Shown one piece after another: positions 1 to 8,839 of a stretch of 64,000 nucleotides of DNA. Each line of letters starts with the position of its first letter. Within the stretch, counting starts at the first letter, position 1. Source of the stretch: UTCHB3 sp964625575 (GTDB lineage: Bacteria; Bacteroidota; Ignavibacteria; Ignavibacteriales; Ignavibacteriaceae); contig CAZVBQ010000010.1 of NCBI GenBank assembly GCA_964625575.1, positions 1-64,000 on the forward strand, in the 5' to 3' direction. The position numbers and the translations under genes are program-made. The notes beneath the pieces are model-generated. The model saw only the letters and a program-made list of their open reading frames with translations. It ran no database searches and was not told the DNA's origin.

Positions 1-75
1 GGGATTGATCCGCGAACACCCCATAGCCTGATTAACATCGAAGCCTGGAAATTTGTGATGGACGAAATTAATTAA
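1..75 (+). CDS. 3' end of a cut-off gene, product not identified
   Basis: The first 75 bases read open in frame 1 from the window edge and end in TAA at 73-75, giving a 24-residue C-terminus that finishes in AWKFVMDEIN. The gene starts before the window, so neither domain nor function can be assigned. It converges on the sigma-54 regulator that ends at 117, and no strong hairpin is visible in the 41 bp between them. It could be a chance open stretch, but the amino-acid composition looks protein-like. Confidence 0.5.
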   Translation, partial: GIDPRTPHSLINIEAWKFVMDEIN

Positions 76-116
76 AAATTACTAAAGAAGGTTTGATTTA
101 AATTACAAAAAGTTTT

Positions 117-1469
117 TCAGACTTCAATATCAAGTTCTTTTATTTTTCTGTACAAGGTCGAAAGACCAAGGTTGAGAGCCTTGGCAACTTTGTCTTTGTC
201 GTAGTCATTGTCTTCGAGCACCCTGACGATAAAGTCGCGCTCAACTTTTCTCATGAAATCCTCAAGAGAGCCCATCGAAGCAGAAGAGTACCCTCTTTGA
301 GATAAAATGACTTCCGGAAGGTCGTCAACGGAAATGTAGTCGGATCCGGCAAAGATGACGGCTCTTTCCACCACGTTTTCCAGCTCACGCACCTCTCCCT
401 TCCAATCGTGATTCATTAGAGCCCTGATGGCAGAGTGATCGAATCCTTTAATATTCTTGCTCATCTCCCTCCTGTATTTATTGAGGAAGTGGTCGGCAAG
501 AAGCGGGATATCATCTTTCCTTTCCCTCAAAGAGGGGAGCCGTATTTCGATTACGTTCAGTCTGTAATAAAGATCTTCCCTGAACTTTCCCTTCTCGATC
601 TCATCGGTGAGTTTGCGGTTGGTTGATGCAATAAATCTGACATTCACTTTAACCGGGGAAGTGTGGCCCACCGGTATAAACTCTTTTTCCTGCAGAACCC
701 TGAGAAGTTTTACCTGAAGGTTAAGCGGCATTTCACTTACCTCATCAAGGAAAAGAGTACCCTCATCAGCGGCTTTAATAAATCCCTCCTTGTCGTATGT
801 GGCCCCGGTAAATGAACCTTTTTTATGTCCAAAAAGCTCACTTTCTATCAAGGTTTCGGAGATAGCGCCGCAATTAACGGCGATGAAGGGTTTATTCTTC
901 CTTTTACTGTTGAAGTGTATCGCTTTCGCGACCAGTTCCTTCCCCGTTCCACTGTTGCCGGTGATCAGCACGGTCGACTCAGTTTCTGACACGGCCCTGA
1001 TCATCCGGAAGATATTCTCCATTTTTTTGCTTTTCCCGATAATGTTGGAGAAATCATATTGCCGGTGGAGCTCGTGTTTCAGGAGTTGATTCTCATTTAC
1101 AAGTTCTTTGATCTGGAACACGCGGGCAACTTTAACCGTGAGCTCATCAAAGTCGAGGGGTTTCAGCAGGTAGTCAGCAGCCCCGGCGCGGAGTGCTCTG
1201 ATCGCGGTTTCGAGCGAGCCGTATGCCGTGATCATAATTACCGAGGTCTGAAGATTTAACCGCACGATCTTTTCAAGCAGTTCGATACCCTTCATTTCCG
1301 GCATTTCGATATCAGAGATCACAAGGTCGTAAGGTTCTTCTTGAACCTTTTGGTAGGCCACTGAGCCATTTTCAGCCACTACAACCGTGTAGCCTTCCTT
1401 CTGAAGGATAAACGAGATGGATTCCCTTATAATATCTTCGTCGTCGACAACGAGTATCTTTTTAGACAT
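117..1469 (-). CDS. Sigma-54-dependent response regulator (NtrC/AtoC family)
   Basis: A 450-residue transcription activator in the standard three-part layout. The N-terminal receiver domain (about 1-120) has the acidic pair D9/D10, the phospho-acceptor D53 in the motif ISDIEMPEM, and the Lys of LLKPLD. The central AAA+ domain (about 140-370) has Walker A GNSGTGKE, the sigma-54 contact loop GSFTGA, and a Walker B region ending LFLDEVSEM. The C-terminus has a Fis-type helix-turn-helix (KVAKALNLGLSTLYRKI). It lies 17 bp downstream of a PAS histidine kinase on the same strand and is almost certainly its partner. When phosphorylated it should oligomerise and activate sigma-54 promoters. The signal and targets are unknown; the sigma-54-like promoter near 27.2 kb is one possible target but nothing links them directly. 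Confidence 0.95.
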   Translation of the reverse strand: MSKKILVVDDEDIIRESISFILQKEGYTVVVAENGSVAYQKVQEEPYDLVISDIEMPEMKGIELLEKIVRLNLQTSVIMITAYGSLETAIRALRAGAADYLLKPLDFDELTVKVARVFQIKELVNENQLLKHELHRQYDFSNIIGKSKKMENIFRMIRAVSETESTVLITGNSGTGKELVAKAIHFNSKRKNKPFIAVNCGAISETLIESELFGHKKGSFTGATYDKEGFIKAADEGTLFLDEVSEMPLNLQVKLLRVLQEKEFIPVGHTSPVKVNVRFIASTNRKLTDEIEKGKFREDLYYRLNVIEIRLPSLRERKDDIPLLADHFLNKYRREMSKNIKGFDHSAIRALMNHDWKGEVRELENVVERAVIFAGSDYISVDDLPEVILSQRGYSSASMGSLEDFMRKVERDFIVRVLEDNDYDKDKVAKALNLGLSTLYRKIKELDIEV

Positions 1470-1486
1470 TTCTTCTCCGCGGTTCC

Positions 1487-2896
1487 TTAATATATTGGGT
1501 TAAGAGGGAGTGATATTTTGAAGGAAGTTCCTCTTCCCGGTTTGCTTTCAAGTTTTATATCTCCTTGAAAACTTTTCACGATGCCGTAACTTACCCAAAG
1601 TCCCAGTCCGGTACCTTTACCGACGGCCTTTGTTGTATAGAATGGCTCGAAAATTTTAGCGTGTTTTTCCTGAGCTATGCCGATTCCATTATCTGAAAGC
1701 TCAATTATAAGGTAACTTCCTTCTACATAAGTTTCAGCCGTGATAACACCACGATGTTCAGGGAATCTCTCTTTCATCTCAAGGATGGCATCAACTGAAT
1801 TGATGAGCATGTTAACGAACACCTGCTGTATCTGGTCTGATACCAGTGGGATCACATAGCCATCTTTGTGATTATAATTGAATTTTACATCCTTGGCTTT
1901 TTTGCCTACCATCACGATCTCGATCGCCTCTTTTAGCGCGAGTCCGATATCTGTGGATTTAAGTTCATAATTGCTCGGGCGTGAGAAATCGACCAGATCG
2001 CGTATGATCTTTGAAATACGGGTGATCTGTTTTTTTATCAATTCAAGCTTTTCTTTGATGAATTCATCTTCCGTTGAGCGTTGAATTATCTGGGCAAGCG
2101 CGGAAATTGACGCAAGAGGGTTGCCAACTTCATGGGCAACTCCGGCGGCAAGGGTACCTATCGATTCCATCTTCTGCGTATGGATCAGTTGCTTCTCAAG
2201 ATTGCGTTTATCGGAGAGATCCCTGTGGATGCCGAAATAACCTATGGGGTTGCCTTCATTGTCGGTCATCGGTGTGATCTGCAACTGGGAGTAGAAAGTC
2301 TCTCCGTTCTTCCGTTTATTCTCAACTTCGCCAATCCAGGTTCTACCCGAAGAGATGGTTTTCCACACATTTTCCCAGTGTTTTTGCGAGTGTTTGCCAC
2401 TTCCAAACACTTTTGGGTTGAGCCCTATCAGTTCATCCTGATCAAAGCCGCTTTCCGCTGAAAATGCGGGATTTACGTATATCATTTTCCCTGAGAGATC
2501 GGTTATCTGCAGGGCACTCATCGTATGGTCGGCAATATACTTGAACCTTGTGAGGTTCAGCCTGTCCCTTTTCTCCCGTGTTATATCTTTCAGATGGAGT
2601 AGAACGGTGTCTTTCTCAACACTGTTAAACACGGCGAGGCAGTCGAACACCTCATCTCCTTTGGAGTCAAGTATGCGGCACTCAACTTCCGTCCGTTCCT
2701 TTTGGGTGTTACACCTGATCAGTGCATGCTCAACCTTCAGAATTGACTCCGGACTGAGAAGGGAATCGATCTCGGTAAGTTTTTCACGGTCGTAACCGAG
2801 TTTTTTGAAAACCCCGGCACTCGCGTGAAGGACCATGCCCTCTTTGTCCAAGAGAAAATAATAATCGTCGAGCAGATCGAACAGGGAAATATCCAA
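1487..2896 (-). CDS. PAS-domain sensor histidine kinase
   Basis: A 469-residue soluble kinase with no membrane segment. Two PAS-like domains (about 5-105 and 115-235, the second with the typical YVNPAFSAESGF and GYFGIHRDLSDKR signatures) precede a HisKA domain with the phospho-acceptor in AAGVAHEVGNPLASI, and an HATPase domain with N box (NMLINSVDAI), G1 (DNGIGI) and G2 (GKGTGLGL). The architecture is that of NtrB/AtoS-like kinases that pair with sigma-54 regulators, and the regulator follows directly. The only plausible start is TTG at 2896, because an in-frame stop lies 12 nt upstream. The PAS domains suggest a cytoplasmic cue (redox, ligand or metabolite), which cannot be identified. Confidence 0.93.
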   Translation of the reverse strand: MDISLFDLLDDYYFLLDKEGMVLHASAGVFKKLGYDREKLTEIDSLLSPESILKVEHALIRCNTQKERTEVECRILDSKGDEVFDCLAVFNSVEKDTVLLHLKDITREKRDRLNLTRFKYIADHTMSALQITDLSGKMIYVNPAFSAESGFDQDELIGLNPKVFGSGKHSQKHWENVWKTISSGRTWIGEVENKRKNGETFYSQLQITPMTDNEGNPIGYFGIHRDLSDKRNLEKQLIHTQKMESIGTLAAGVAHEVGNPLASISALAQIIQRSTEDEFIKEKLELIKKQITRISKIIRDLVDFSRPSNYELKSTDIGLALKEAIEIVMVGKKAKDVKFNYNHKDGYVIPLVSDQIQQVFVNMLINSVDAILEMKERFPEHRGVITAETYVEGSYLIIELSDNGIGIAQEKHAKIFEPFYTTKAVGKGTGLGLWVSYGIVKSFQGDIKLESKPGRGTSFKISLPLNPIY

Positions 2897-2939
2897 AGAG
2901 TTACTTTTTTAATTAATGAAAAAAGATCATAAAAACTTA

Positions 2940-2956
2940 CAAAAATAACAAAAATA
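2940..2956 (-). promoter_or_regulatory. Two Bacteroidota-type -7 elements upstream of the histidine kinase
   Basis: On the minus strand the octamer TATTTTTG occurs twice, at 2956-2949 and 2947-2940, each matching the Bacteroidota -7 consensus TAnnTTTG. They lie about 44-60 nt before the kinase start, the same spacing seen for other genes here. No clear TTTG -33 box is visible. Confidence 0.4.
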
Positions 2957-3055
2957 AGGAGTTAAACCGAATCGTAAAGGGATATGCAACTCCTTTATAA
3001 TGGTTATATTTAGGGTCATGATTTTTTATTTTAATACCCCGGAGAAAATTTTTTG

Positions 3056-4543
3056 ATGAATACAAAAAGTGATGTGCTTGAAAAGTTAATATCTCTCGCG
3101 AAAAGAAAAGGATTTGTGTACCAGTCGAGTGAGATCTATGGTGGATTGAACGGCTGCTATGATTACGGTCCACTTGGCAGTGAAATGCTCCGGAACCTCA
3201 AAGACGAGTGGTGGAAATTCATGACCTACCGGGAAGATGTTGAAGGTCTCGACGCTTCCATCCTTATGTCGCCTGAAGTGTGGGTTGCATCCGGTCACGT
3301 TGAAAACTTTACCGATCCGATGATCGATTGCAAATCATGCAGGGCAAGGTTCAGGGTTGATTACCTGGTTGACCAGATCCCCGTCAAGAAAAAAACAAAG
3401 TTGCTTGAAGCCCTTCAGACTTCACTGTCAGGTTCAGAAATGGCTGAAAAGATCGCTGACAGCCTCAAGATGCTCGATACCAATGGTGAGGAAGTAAACG
3501 ATTTCATCACCGATCTTTTCGAGACCGAGTACGCGCCAAAACTGATAGAAGAACTGAACTGCCCGAACTGTGGTAACAAAGGTTCCTTCACCTCAGCCCG
3601 CAAGTTTAACCTTATGTTCAAAACATTTCTTGGACCTGTAGAGGAAACCGGCTCTACAATTTACCTGAGACCCGAGACGGCCCAGGGTATTTTTGTGAAC
3701 TTCCTCAATGTGCAAAACGCGTCACGTCAGAAGGTGCCTTTCGGAATAGCCCAGATAGGGAAGGCATTCAGAAATGAGATAAATACCCGCTACTTCCTCT
3801 TCCGTACACGAGAATTTGAGCAGATGGAGATGCAGTATTTTGTGAAACCTTCAGATGACCAGAAGTACTACGACTACTGGAAAGAGGTCAGACTGAACTG
3901 GTACAAGAGCCTCGGAATGAAACCCGAGAATCTTAGATACCACGATCACCATCCGACCAAACTTGCCCACTACGCGAAAGAAGCAACGGATATCGAGTAT
4001 CAGTTCCCGTTCGGCTGGGGTGAGATCGAGGGTATTCACAACCGCACCGATTTTGATCTTGGAAGACACGAACAGTTCTCGAAAAAGGGTCTTAAGTTCT
4101 ATGACGAAGAGACAAAAGAGAAATTCCTGCCTTACATTATCGAGACTTCGGCCGGAGCGAGCAGATCATTCCTCGCGTTCCTCGTTGATTCATATGAAGA
4201 GCAGGATCTCGGCGGCGACGTAAGAACTGTTCTCCACCTCCATCCGAAACTTGCTCCCGTTAAAGCGGCGATACTTCCACTTGTGAACAAGGATGGAATG
4301 CCTGAATTCGCGCGCAAGATTGAATCCGAGCTCAGAGCCAAGTTCAAAATATTCTATGATGACAAGGCAGCGATCGGAAGACGTTACAGAAGAATGGATG
4401 AGATAGGTACTCCGTACGCGATCACGGTTGACACCCAGACAATGGAAGACAACAGTGTAACAGTACGTGAGCGTGACAGCATGGAGCAGATCAGAATTGA
4501 TGCTTCAAAGCTTTCAGGTTTTCTCGCTGAGAAATTGGCCTGA
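3056..4543 (+). CDS. glyS: Glycine--tRNA ligase (class II, alpha2 type)
   Basis: A 495-residue class II synthetase that charges tRNA-Gly. It has the family N-terminus (GGLNGCYDYGPLGSEML), a zinc-type insertion with CKSCRARF and CPNCGNKGSF, motif 2 (PFGIAQIGKAFRNEI followed by RTREFEQMEMQ), the motif 3 region (ETSAGASRSFL) and a C-terminal anticodon-binding domain. The single-chain alpha2 form is the one found in Bacteroidota, archaea and eukaryotes, unlike the alpha2beta2 enzyme of many other bacteria. The start is set at ATG 3056, not the TTG just before it, because GGAG at 3041 gives normal spacing. A TATATTTA sequence at 3005-3012 is a near match to the -7 element. The gene is monocistronic and ends in a strong terminator. 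Confidence 0.97.
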   Translation: MNTKSDVLEKLISLAKRKGFVYQSSEIYGGLNGCYDYGPLGSEMLRNLKDEWWKFMTYREDVEGLDASILMSPEVWVASGHVENFTDPMIDCKSCRARFRVDYLVDQIPVKKKTKLLEALQTSLSGSEMAEKIADSLKMLDTNGEEVNDFITDLFETEYAPKLIEELNCPNCGNKGSFTSARKFNLMFKTFLGPVEETGSTIYLRPETAQGIFVNFLNVQNASRQKVPFGIAQIGKAFRNEINTRYFLFRTREFEQMEMQYFVKPSDDQKYYDYWKEVRLNWYKSLGMKPENLRYHDHHPTKLAHYAKEATDIEYQFPFGWGEIEGIHNRTDFDLGRHEQFSKKGLKFYDEETKEKFLPYIIETSAGASRSFLAFLVDSYEEQDLGGDVRTVLHLHPKLAPVKAAILPLVNKDGMPEFARKIESELRAKFKIFYDDKAAIGRRYRRMDEIGTPYAITVDTQTMEDNSVTVRERDSMEQIRIDASKLSGFLAEKLA

Positions 4544-4569
4544 CAGCAGGGTACTACCGGTATATTTTA

Positions 4570-4600
4570 GAGGCTGCCCGATAAAGCAGCCTCTTTTTGT
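4570..4600 (+). terminator. Rho-independent terminator after glyS
   Basis: A perfect 8-bp stem, GAGGCTGC (4570-4577) with GCAGCCTC (4586-4593), has an 8-nt loop and is followed directly by TTTTTGT. It lies 26 nt after the glyS stop codon. Confidence 0.9.
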
Positions 4601-4693
4601 TTCAGGGAAGGGAAGATCAGGATCAAAAATTTTATGAAACTTCTTTGTCCGGCATTAAGTATAATTGGGAAGTAAAACAAATAATCTTTGAAA

Positions 4694-5827
4694 ATGCAAA
4701 AGCTCATATCCTTAATCTTTTTATCATTACTGCTTACCACCACCATTTTCTCACAGGATCAAAACTCAATAATCGATCAGGGAATAAAGGATGTTTATTC
4801 ACTGAACTTTCCGGCTGCTGAAGCGAAGTTCCGCTCACTTCTGCGCGAAAATCCCAAGAATCCCGCGGGTCTGTTCTATTTAGCGATGATCGACTGGTGG
4901 AAGATCCTTGTTGATCTTGATGACCAGTCGAAAGATGACCTGTTTTACAAGAAGCTTGATGACGTTATCTATGTTTGCGATGAGCTTTTAGACCAAAACC
5001 CCGATAATTTTGATGCCCTTTTCTTTAAGGGTGGGGCGATCGGATTCAGAGGCAGGCTCCGCTCATTAAGGGAAAGCTGGCTTAAAGCCGCTGACGACGG
5101 CAGGGAAGCACTTCCCATAGTTAACAAAGCGCTGAAACTTCAACCTAGGAATGCGGATGTATTGCTTGGAACCGGTATCTACGCGTACTATATTTCGGTG
5201 ATCCCGGATGAATACCCGGCGGTGAAGCCATTGCTGATATTTTTCCCTTCCGGTGACAAGGCTCAAGGGATAAAAGATCTCGTTAGAGTGGCCGAAAAAG
5301 GGCGATTCGCGAAATATGAAGCCATGTACTTCCTAATGACACTATATCAAGAGTTCGAAAAGGATGCCAACAGTTCTGAAAAATACGCGAAGCAATTGAC
5401 TGATCTTTTCCCTGAGAATCCTGTTTTTCTGAAGTGGCGGGGGAGGGCAGCGGTAATGCGTGGTGATTACCCCCTTATAAAAGATATTTATACAAAGCTT
5501 TATTCCGGCTGCCAGGCAGGGAAATTTGGATACTCCCAAAAGGTAAAAAGGGAAACTGCTTACTATCTCGGATTTTATTACAAGGTAATGGGCCAGTGGG
5601 ACTCATGTAAAACATTCTTCAAAGAGTCGGTGGATCTCTCTAAAAAGATTGAGAAGGGTGATGCCTCCGGTTACTGGGTCAACTCGGTGCTATATCTTGG
5701 AATGGCATACGATAAATTGAATGAGCGCGATCTCGCTTTGAAATGTTACAACGATGTTCTCGAAATGAATGAATACAGTAGCTCACACAAGTTAGCGAAA
5801 GCGTATATAAATGCCCCGTACCGTTAG
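4694..5827 (+). CDS. Exported tetratricopeptide-repeat protein, function unknown
   Basis: A 377-residue protein with a signal peptide (hydrophobic LISLIFLSLLLTTTIF followed by SQ). The rest has the periodicity of TPR helices: NFPAAEAKFRSLLRENPKNPAG near the N-terminus, a middle LLDQNPDNFDALFFKGGA, and a C-terminal ESVDLSKK...ALKCYNDVLEMN. Such proteins are usually periplasmic scaffolds; I see no catalytic motif. ATG 4694 is preferred to the TTG two codons earlier. It overlaps the next gene by 17 bp, so the two are probably co-transcribed although functionally unrelated. Confidence 0.8.
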   Translation: MQKLISLIFLSLLLTTTIFSQDQNSIIDQGIKDVYSLNFPAAEAKFRSLLRENPKNPAGLFYLAMIDWWKILVDLDDQSKDDLFYKKLDDVIYVCDELLDQNPDNFDALFFKGGAIGFRGRLRSLRESWLKAADDGREALPIVNKALKLQPRNADVLLGTGIYAYYISVIPDEYPAVKPLLIFFPSGDKAQGIKDLVRVAEKGRFAKYEAMYFLMTLYQEFEKDANSSEKYAKQLTDLFPENPVFLKWRGRAAVMRGDYPLIKDIYTKLYSGCQAGKFGYSQKVKRETAYYLGFYYKVMGQWDSCKTFFKESVDLSKKIEKGDASGYWVNSVLYLGMAYDKLNERDLALKCYNDVLEMNEYSSSHKLAKAYINAPYR

Positions 5828-6398
5828 TAAAAGGGTTTTAGTGATCGACAATTACGATTCCTTCACCTGGAATCTTGTGGCACTTCTTAAGCAAGGGGGC
5901 GCGGATGTGGAGGTTATCTTTAACGACGATCCAAAATGTCTGCTGGTGCAGGAGAACGTGTACAACGGTATACTCCTTTCACCGGGACCCGGAACGCCTG
6001 ATACGGCGGGGTATACGTTGAATGTTTTGGAGAAATACGCCGGTGAAATTCCGGTTTTCGGTGTGTGCCTCGGTCACCAATCGATAGGGCAGCATTTCGG
6101 TTTGAAGGTACTTAATGCCCCCGAACCGGTTCACGGAAAAGCATCAGAGATATCTCACGATGGAAAGGGGGTATTCCAGGGGCTCGGTAAGAGGTTAAAA
6201 GTTATACGGTATCACTCTTTGGTCGTCTCCGAACCGGGTGACGGCTTTCCTTTGGTGGTTACATCGCGAACGGATGATGGTGTGATAATGGGTTTACGGC
6301 ACAGGGAGCTGGCGCTGGAGAGTGTTCAGTTTCACCCCGACTCGGCGGCCACTGAACAAGGGCAGGCGATCATTAACAACTGGCTTATAACTATCTAA
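5811..6398 (+). CDS. Class I glutamine amidotransferase, anthranilate/aminodeoxychorismate synthase component II
   Basis: A 195-residue glutaminase of the TrpG/PabA family that releases ammonia from glutamine for anthranilate (tryptophan) or 4-amino-4-deoxychorismate (folate) synthesis. It shows the opening VLVIDNYDSFTWNLV, the oxyanion strand LSPGPGTPD, the nucleophile Cys in GVCLGHQ, and the catalytic His in SVQFHPDS. It is a stand-alone amidotransferase domain and no TrpE/PabB is present nearby, so the choice between trpG and pabA is open; the bifunctional role known in some bacteria is possible. ATG 5811 lies inside the end of the TPR gene. Its stop overlaps the stop of the convergent rsmD gene. 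Confidence 0.92.
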   Translation: MPRTVSKRVLVIDNYDSFTWNLVALLKQGGADVEVIFNDDPKCLLVQENVYNGILLSPGPGTPDTAGYTLNVLEKYAGEIPVFGVCLGHQSIGQHFGLKVLNAPEPVHGKASEISHDGKGVFQGLGKRLKVIRYHSLVVSEPGDGFPLVVTSRTDDGVIMGLRHRELALESVQFHPDSAATEQGQAIINNWLITI

Positions 6399-6967
6399 AG
6401 TTCTTTTTCTTCCTGCTCCGGCGCGCTGAAACTGTATAACAGTGTGTCGCCGATTCTTTTAAACGGTTCCTTGCCGAAATTTTCCGCGTCTTTTCCTGCC
6501 GTTTGGATCGATCTTTCTATGAGCAGCACTCCCCCTGGTTTTAGTAAACTTCTCCTCAGGATATTCGAGACCACATCCCACACATCGAATTCATAGAATG
6601 GCGGATCGGCAAGGATCATGTCGAACTTCAGGGAAGTTGTGGAAGTGAAGGTGGTTGCCGTCATCTTGTGAACCTTTACACGGTCAGCAACTCCCAGTGA
6701 AGTTATGTTTTCCAGTAACACCTTTTGAACAGGGAAATTCTTCTCGACGAAGTGAACTGAAGCTGCCCCCCGGCTAAGCATCTCAAACCCTAATGAGCCG
6801 GAACCGGAATATATGTCGGCAACAACGGCATCCTCGAGATCATAGTAATTGGCGAGGAAATTGAACAGGGATTGCTTTACCTTGTCCGTTGTCGGTCTTG
6901 TGAATTTGGAATCCGGGGTCTTGATGAATCTTCCGCCGAACTCACCTGATATTATTCTAAGCCTCAC
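6395..6967 (-). CDS. rsmD: 16S rRNA (guanine966-N2)-methyltransferase
   Basis: A 190-residue SAM-dependent methyltransferase of the RsmD family. It has the N-terminal RIISGEFGGRFIKTPDS, the hallmark RPTTDKVKQSLFNFL, the SAM-binding loop DIYSGSGSLGFEMLSRGA and the catalytic motif IV DPPFYEF. It modifies N2 of G966 in the 30S subunit. It is the last gene of a long minus-strand run from hrcA and overlaps the preceding gene by 11 bp. Its stop codon overlaps that of the convergent amidotransferase. Confidence 0.95.
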   Translation of the reverse strand: MRLRIISGEFGGRFIKTPDSKFTRPTTDKVKQSLFNFLANYYDLEDAVVADIYSGSGSLGFEMLSRGAASVHFVEKNFPVQKVLLENITSLGVADRVKVHKMTATTFTSTTSLKFDMILADPPFYEFDVWDVVSNILRRSLLKPGGVLLIERSIQTAGKDAENFGKEPFKRIGDTLLYSFSAPEQEEKEL

Positions 6968-7823
6968 TTCTGATCTCGGCTAAAAGGTCAGGAGGAATCT
7001 TGCTTACCTTGCCTAACGGCAAACCTTTGAAATTGTCGGCAGTTTTTATATTCATCCACTTTTCAACCAGGGAAGTCAAGCCGACCATATATTCTTCCAA
7101 ACTGAAGTACACAGTATACAATCTTTCCCTGTCGATCCTTCCCGATGTACTGTTGATCATGAATGAGTCGATCAGATCAGGAATCGAGGGGATATCGATG
7201 AAGTTCGTGGAGTATACGGAGGTGATCTGCTTGCCCTTCAGAGAGGCGAGCACAATCGAATTGCCTGAGACATGCAGTAGAAGAGCGATCTGGTCGTCTG
7301 AAAAATATTTGAAAATGAACTGTTTTAGAGAGAGGAAAGGAATGATGATCTTAACACCGGGAGAACCGGTGAATTTTTTAATTCCGGCCGCGAATTCCAT
7401 TATTCCGTTATCAACCATTGTAACAAGGTCGAGCTCCGGCGAATCGAATCCTGTGTTCAAGAGCGGCTGCACGTCGAGTGAGAATGAATCTTCCTCGAGG
7501 TAAGGAAATATCAGCCCCATTTCAAACTTGTGCTCGTTATACTGCTGAATGCCTGAAAGTTCAGGTTTCCTCGGCAGGGTAACGGTATGGAAAAGCGACT
7601 GGGGGAAGATCAGATAAATTGTTGAATTGTTGAGACTTGAATATCCGGGACCGGATATCAGATCATCTTTCAGCCGCTCAACCTGCGCCGGGTCAATTGT
7701 TTTGAAAAGGGGACCTTGCAAGATTGAGTAGTCAAGCACGGTTTTGGCAACCGATTCTTCAGCAGGGTCTACGTTTTTGACTGTAATGGATGTGGTTTTG
7801 AACTCAATTAATATTCTGTTCAT
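6957..7823 (-). CDS. DUF3822-like protein, function unknown
   Basis: A 288-residue soluble protein. Its beginning (ILIEFKTTSITVKNVD), the middle LFHTVTLPRKPEL and the later LLLHVSGNSIVLASLKGKQI recall the beta-strand pattern of actin-like/PilM-type folds, and its position directly upstream of rsmD is the usual place of DUF3822 genes in Bacteroidota. I base the family on neighbourhood plus general appearance and have not confirmed it. It overlaps rsmD by 11 bp, and only 1 bp separates it from the upstream membrane-anchored protein, so they form one transcription unit. Confidence 0.6.
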   Translation of the reverse strand: MNRILIEFKTTSITVKNVDPAEESVAKTVLDYSILQGPLFKTIDPAQVERLKDDLISGPGYSSLNNSTIYLIFPQSLFHTVTLPRKPELSGIQQYNEHKFEMGLIFPYLEEDSFSLDVQPLLNTGFDSPELDLVTMVDNGIMEFAAGIKKFTGSPGVKIIIPFLSLKQFIFKYFSDDQIALLLHVSGNSIVLASLKGKQITSVYSTNFIDIPSIPDLIDSFMINSTSGRIDRERLYTVYFSLEEYMVGLTSLVEKWMNIKTADNFKGLPLGKVSKIPPDLLAEIRSEA

Positions 7824-7824
7824 G

Positions 7825-8382
7825 TTACTCCCAGGATGCTGTATAGATCAGCGCGTCATAATAGAGGTTACCGACTGAGCCATAACCTGATGGATCGATC
7901 ACTCTGAATCTCTTTCCGGGTGTGAAAGTGGTGTCTACCCGTACAAATTTCCCTTTTTGGCTGAAAACCGAATCGATCACCCGGGCGGTATCCAGTTGTA
8001 TTGTAAACGGCATGTAAATTTTTAGTGAATGCTTCATGCTGTCGGCGATGAAAACACCTTCACCGGATGATTTGAAACTGAAAGTGTTTTTGTCGAGGTC
8101 TTTTATCTTATCCAGAATTGTAGCCGCTTCCAGGGAATTTACAAATTTAACCAAAGTGTCAATATTCCCGCAAAATCTCCCATGTTTTTCAAAAAATGCT
8201 TTCTGTGCCGTTCTGATGTTGTGGAGCCTCTGCCGCGACTCTTTTTTGAAATATTCCTCCTCCTTTGAGTAGGCGAGGGGATCGAGATATGCAACCTTCA
8301 TGAGCAGAAGCGCAAGCAGAAATATCACGACAGAGTTCACGAGTGAGAAGTAACGGCGGTAGAGGGTGAGAAGTTTCTCCAT
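7825..8382 (-). CDS. Membrane-anchored protein of unknown function
   Basis: A 185-residue protein with one N-terminal transmembrane helix (SVVIFLLALLLMKVAYL, about 17-33) and an extracytoplasmic remainder. Just after the helix the stretch RLHNIRTAQKAFFEKHGRF resembles the region after the N-terminal helix of type IV pilin-like or pseudopilin proteins, where an amphipathic helix precedes a Gly-rich turn, but no prepilin cleavage motif (G then F-T-L-x-E) is present. It sits between the ComEA-like gene and the DUF3822-like gene with gaps of 1 bp on both sides. No function can be given. Confidence 0.7.
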   Translation of the reverse strand: MEKLLTLYRRYFSLVNSVVIFLLALLLMKVAYLDPLAYSKEEEYFKKESRQRLHNIRTAQKAFFEKHGRFCGNIDTLVKFVNSLEAATILDKIKDLDKNTFSFKSSGEGVFIADSMKHSLKIYMPFTIQLDTARVIDSVFSQKGKFVRVDTTFTPGKRFRVIDPSGYGSVGNLYYDALIYTASWE

Positions 8383-8383
8383 A

Positions 8384-8833
8384 TTATAAAGTCAACCACT
8401 TTTTTAATTTGGTGAGTTTCGTGGCACCGATGCCATTCACAAGTTCAAGATCGTCGATACTTTTAAACGGACCGTTGATCGAACGAAAACTTACGATCTC
8501 CTCTGCCACCTTTTGTGATATCCCGGGGAGCTGCTCAAAGTCGGCGATGCTGCCGGTGTTAAGATTAACCTGATATGGTTGGGGCTTCACCTTTTTACTC
8601 TTCGACTTCTGTTTGGTGTCTTTCTCCTTCTCCTTTTTGATCTTCTCTTTTTCTTTCTGAATTTGATCCCAGGTCGAACTCTCTTTGGCTGTCAGCTCTT
8701 TGGTTGCGCTCCCGAAACCCGCGAAGTGTAAAACAACTCCGGTAACGACCGAGAAGAAAACAAAAATCAGGGCGGTGACCTCAAGTTTGGTCAGCCCTGA
8801 CTTTTGCGAAAAATTCTCGATCAGTTTTTTCAC
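8384..8833 (-). CDS. ComEA-like helix-hairpin-helix DNA-binding protein
   Basis: A 149-residue protein with an N-terminal membrane helix (LIFVFFSVVTGVVLHFAGF), a strongly charged Lys/Glu linker (about 55-85), and a C-terminal tandem helix-hairpin-helix domain: VNLNTGSIADFEQLPGI then ELVNGIGATKLTKLKKWL. This is the layout of ComEA, the membrane-tethered double-strand DNA receptor of competence systems, although many bacteria use such proteins without known competence. It follows dnaJ by 6 bp and probably belongs to the same operon. Confidence 0.88.
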   Translation of the reverse strand: MKKLIENFSQKSGLTKLEVTALIFVFFSVVTGVVLHFAGFGSATKELTAKESSTWDQIQKEKEKIKKEKEKDTKQKSKSKKVKPQPYQVNLNTGSIADFEQLPGISQKVAEEIVSFRSINGPFKSIDDLELVNGIGATKLTKLKKWLTL

Positions 8834-8839
8834 GAGGAA

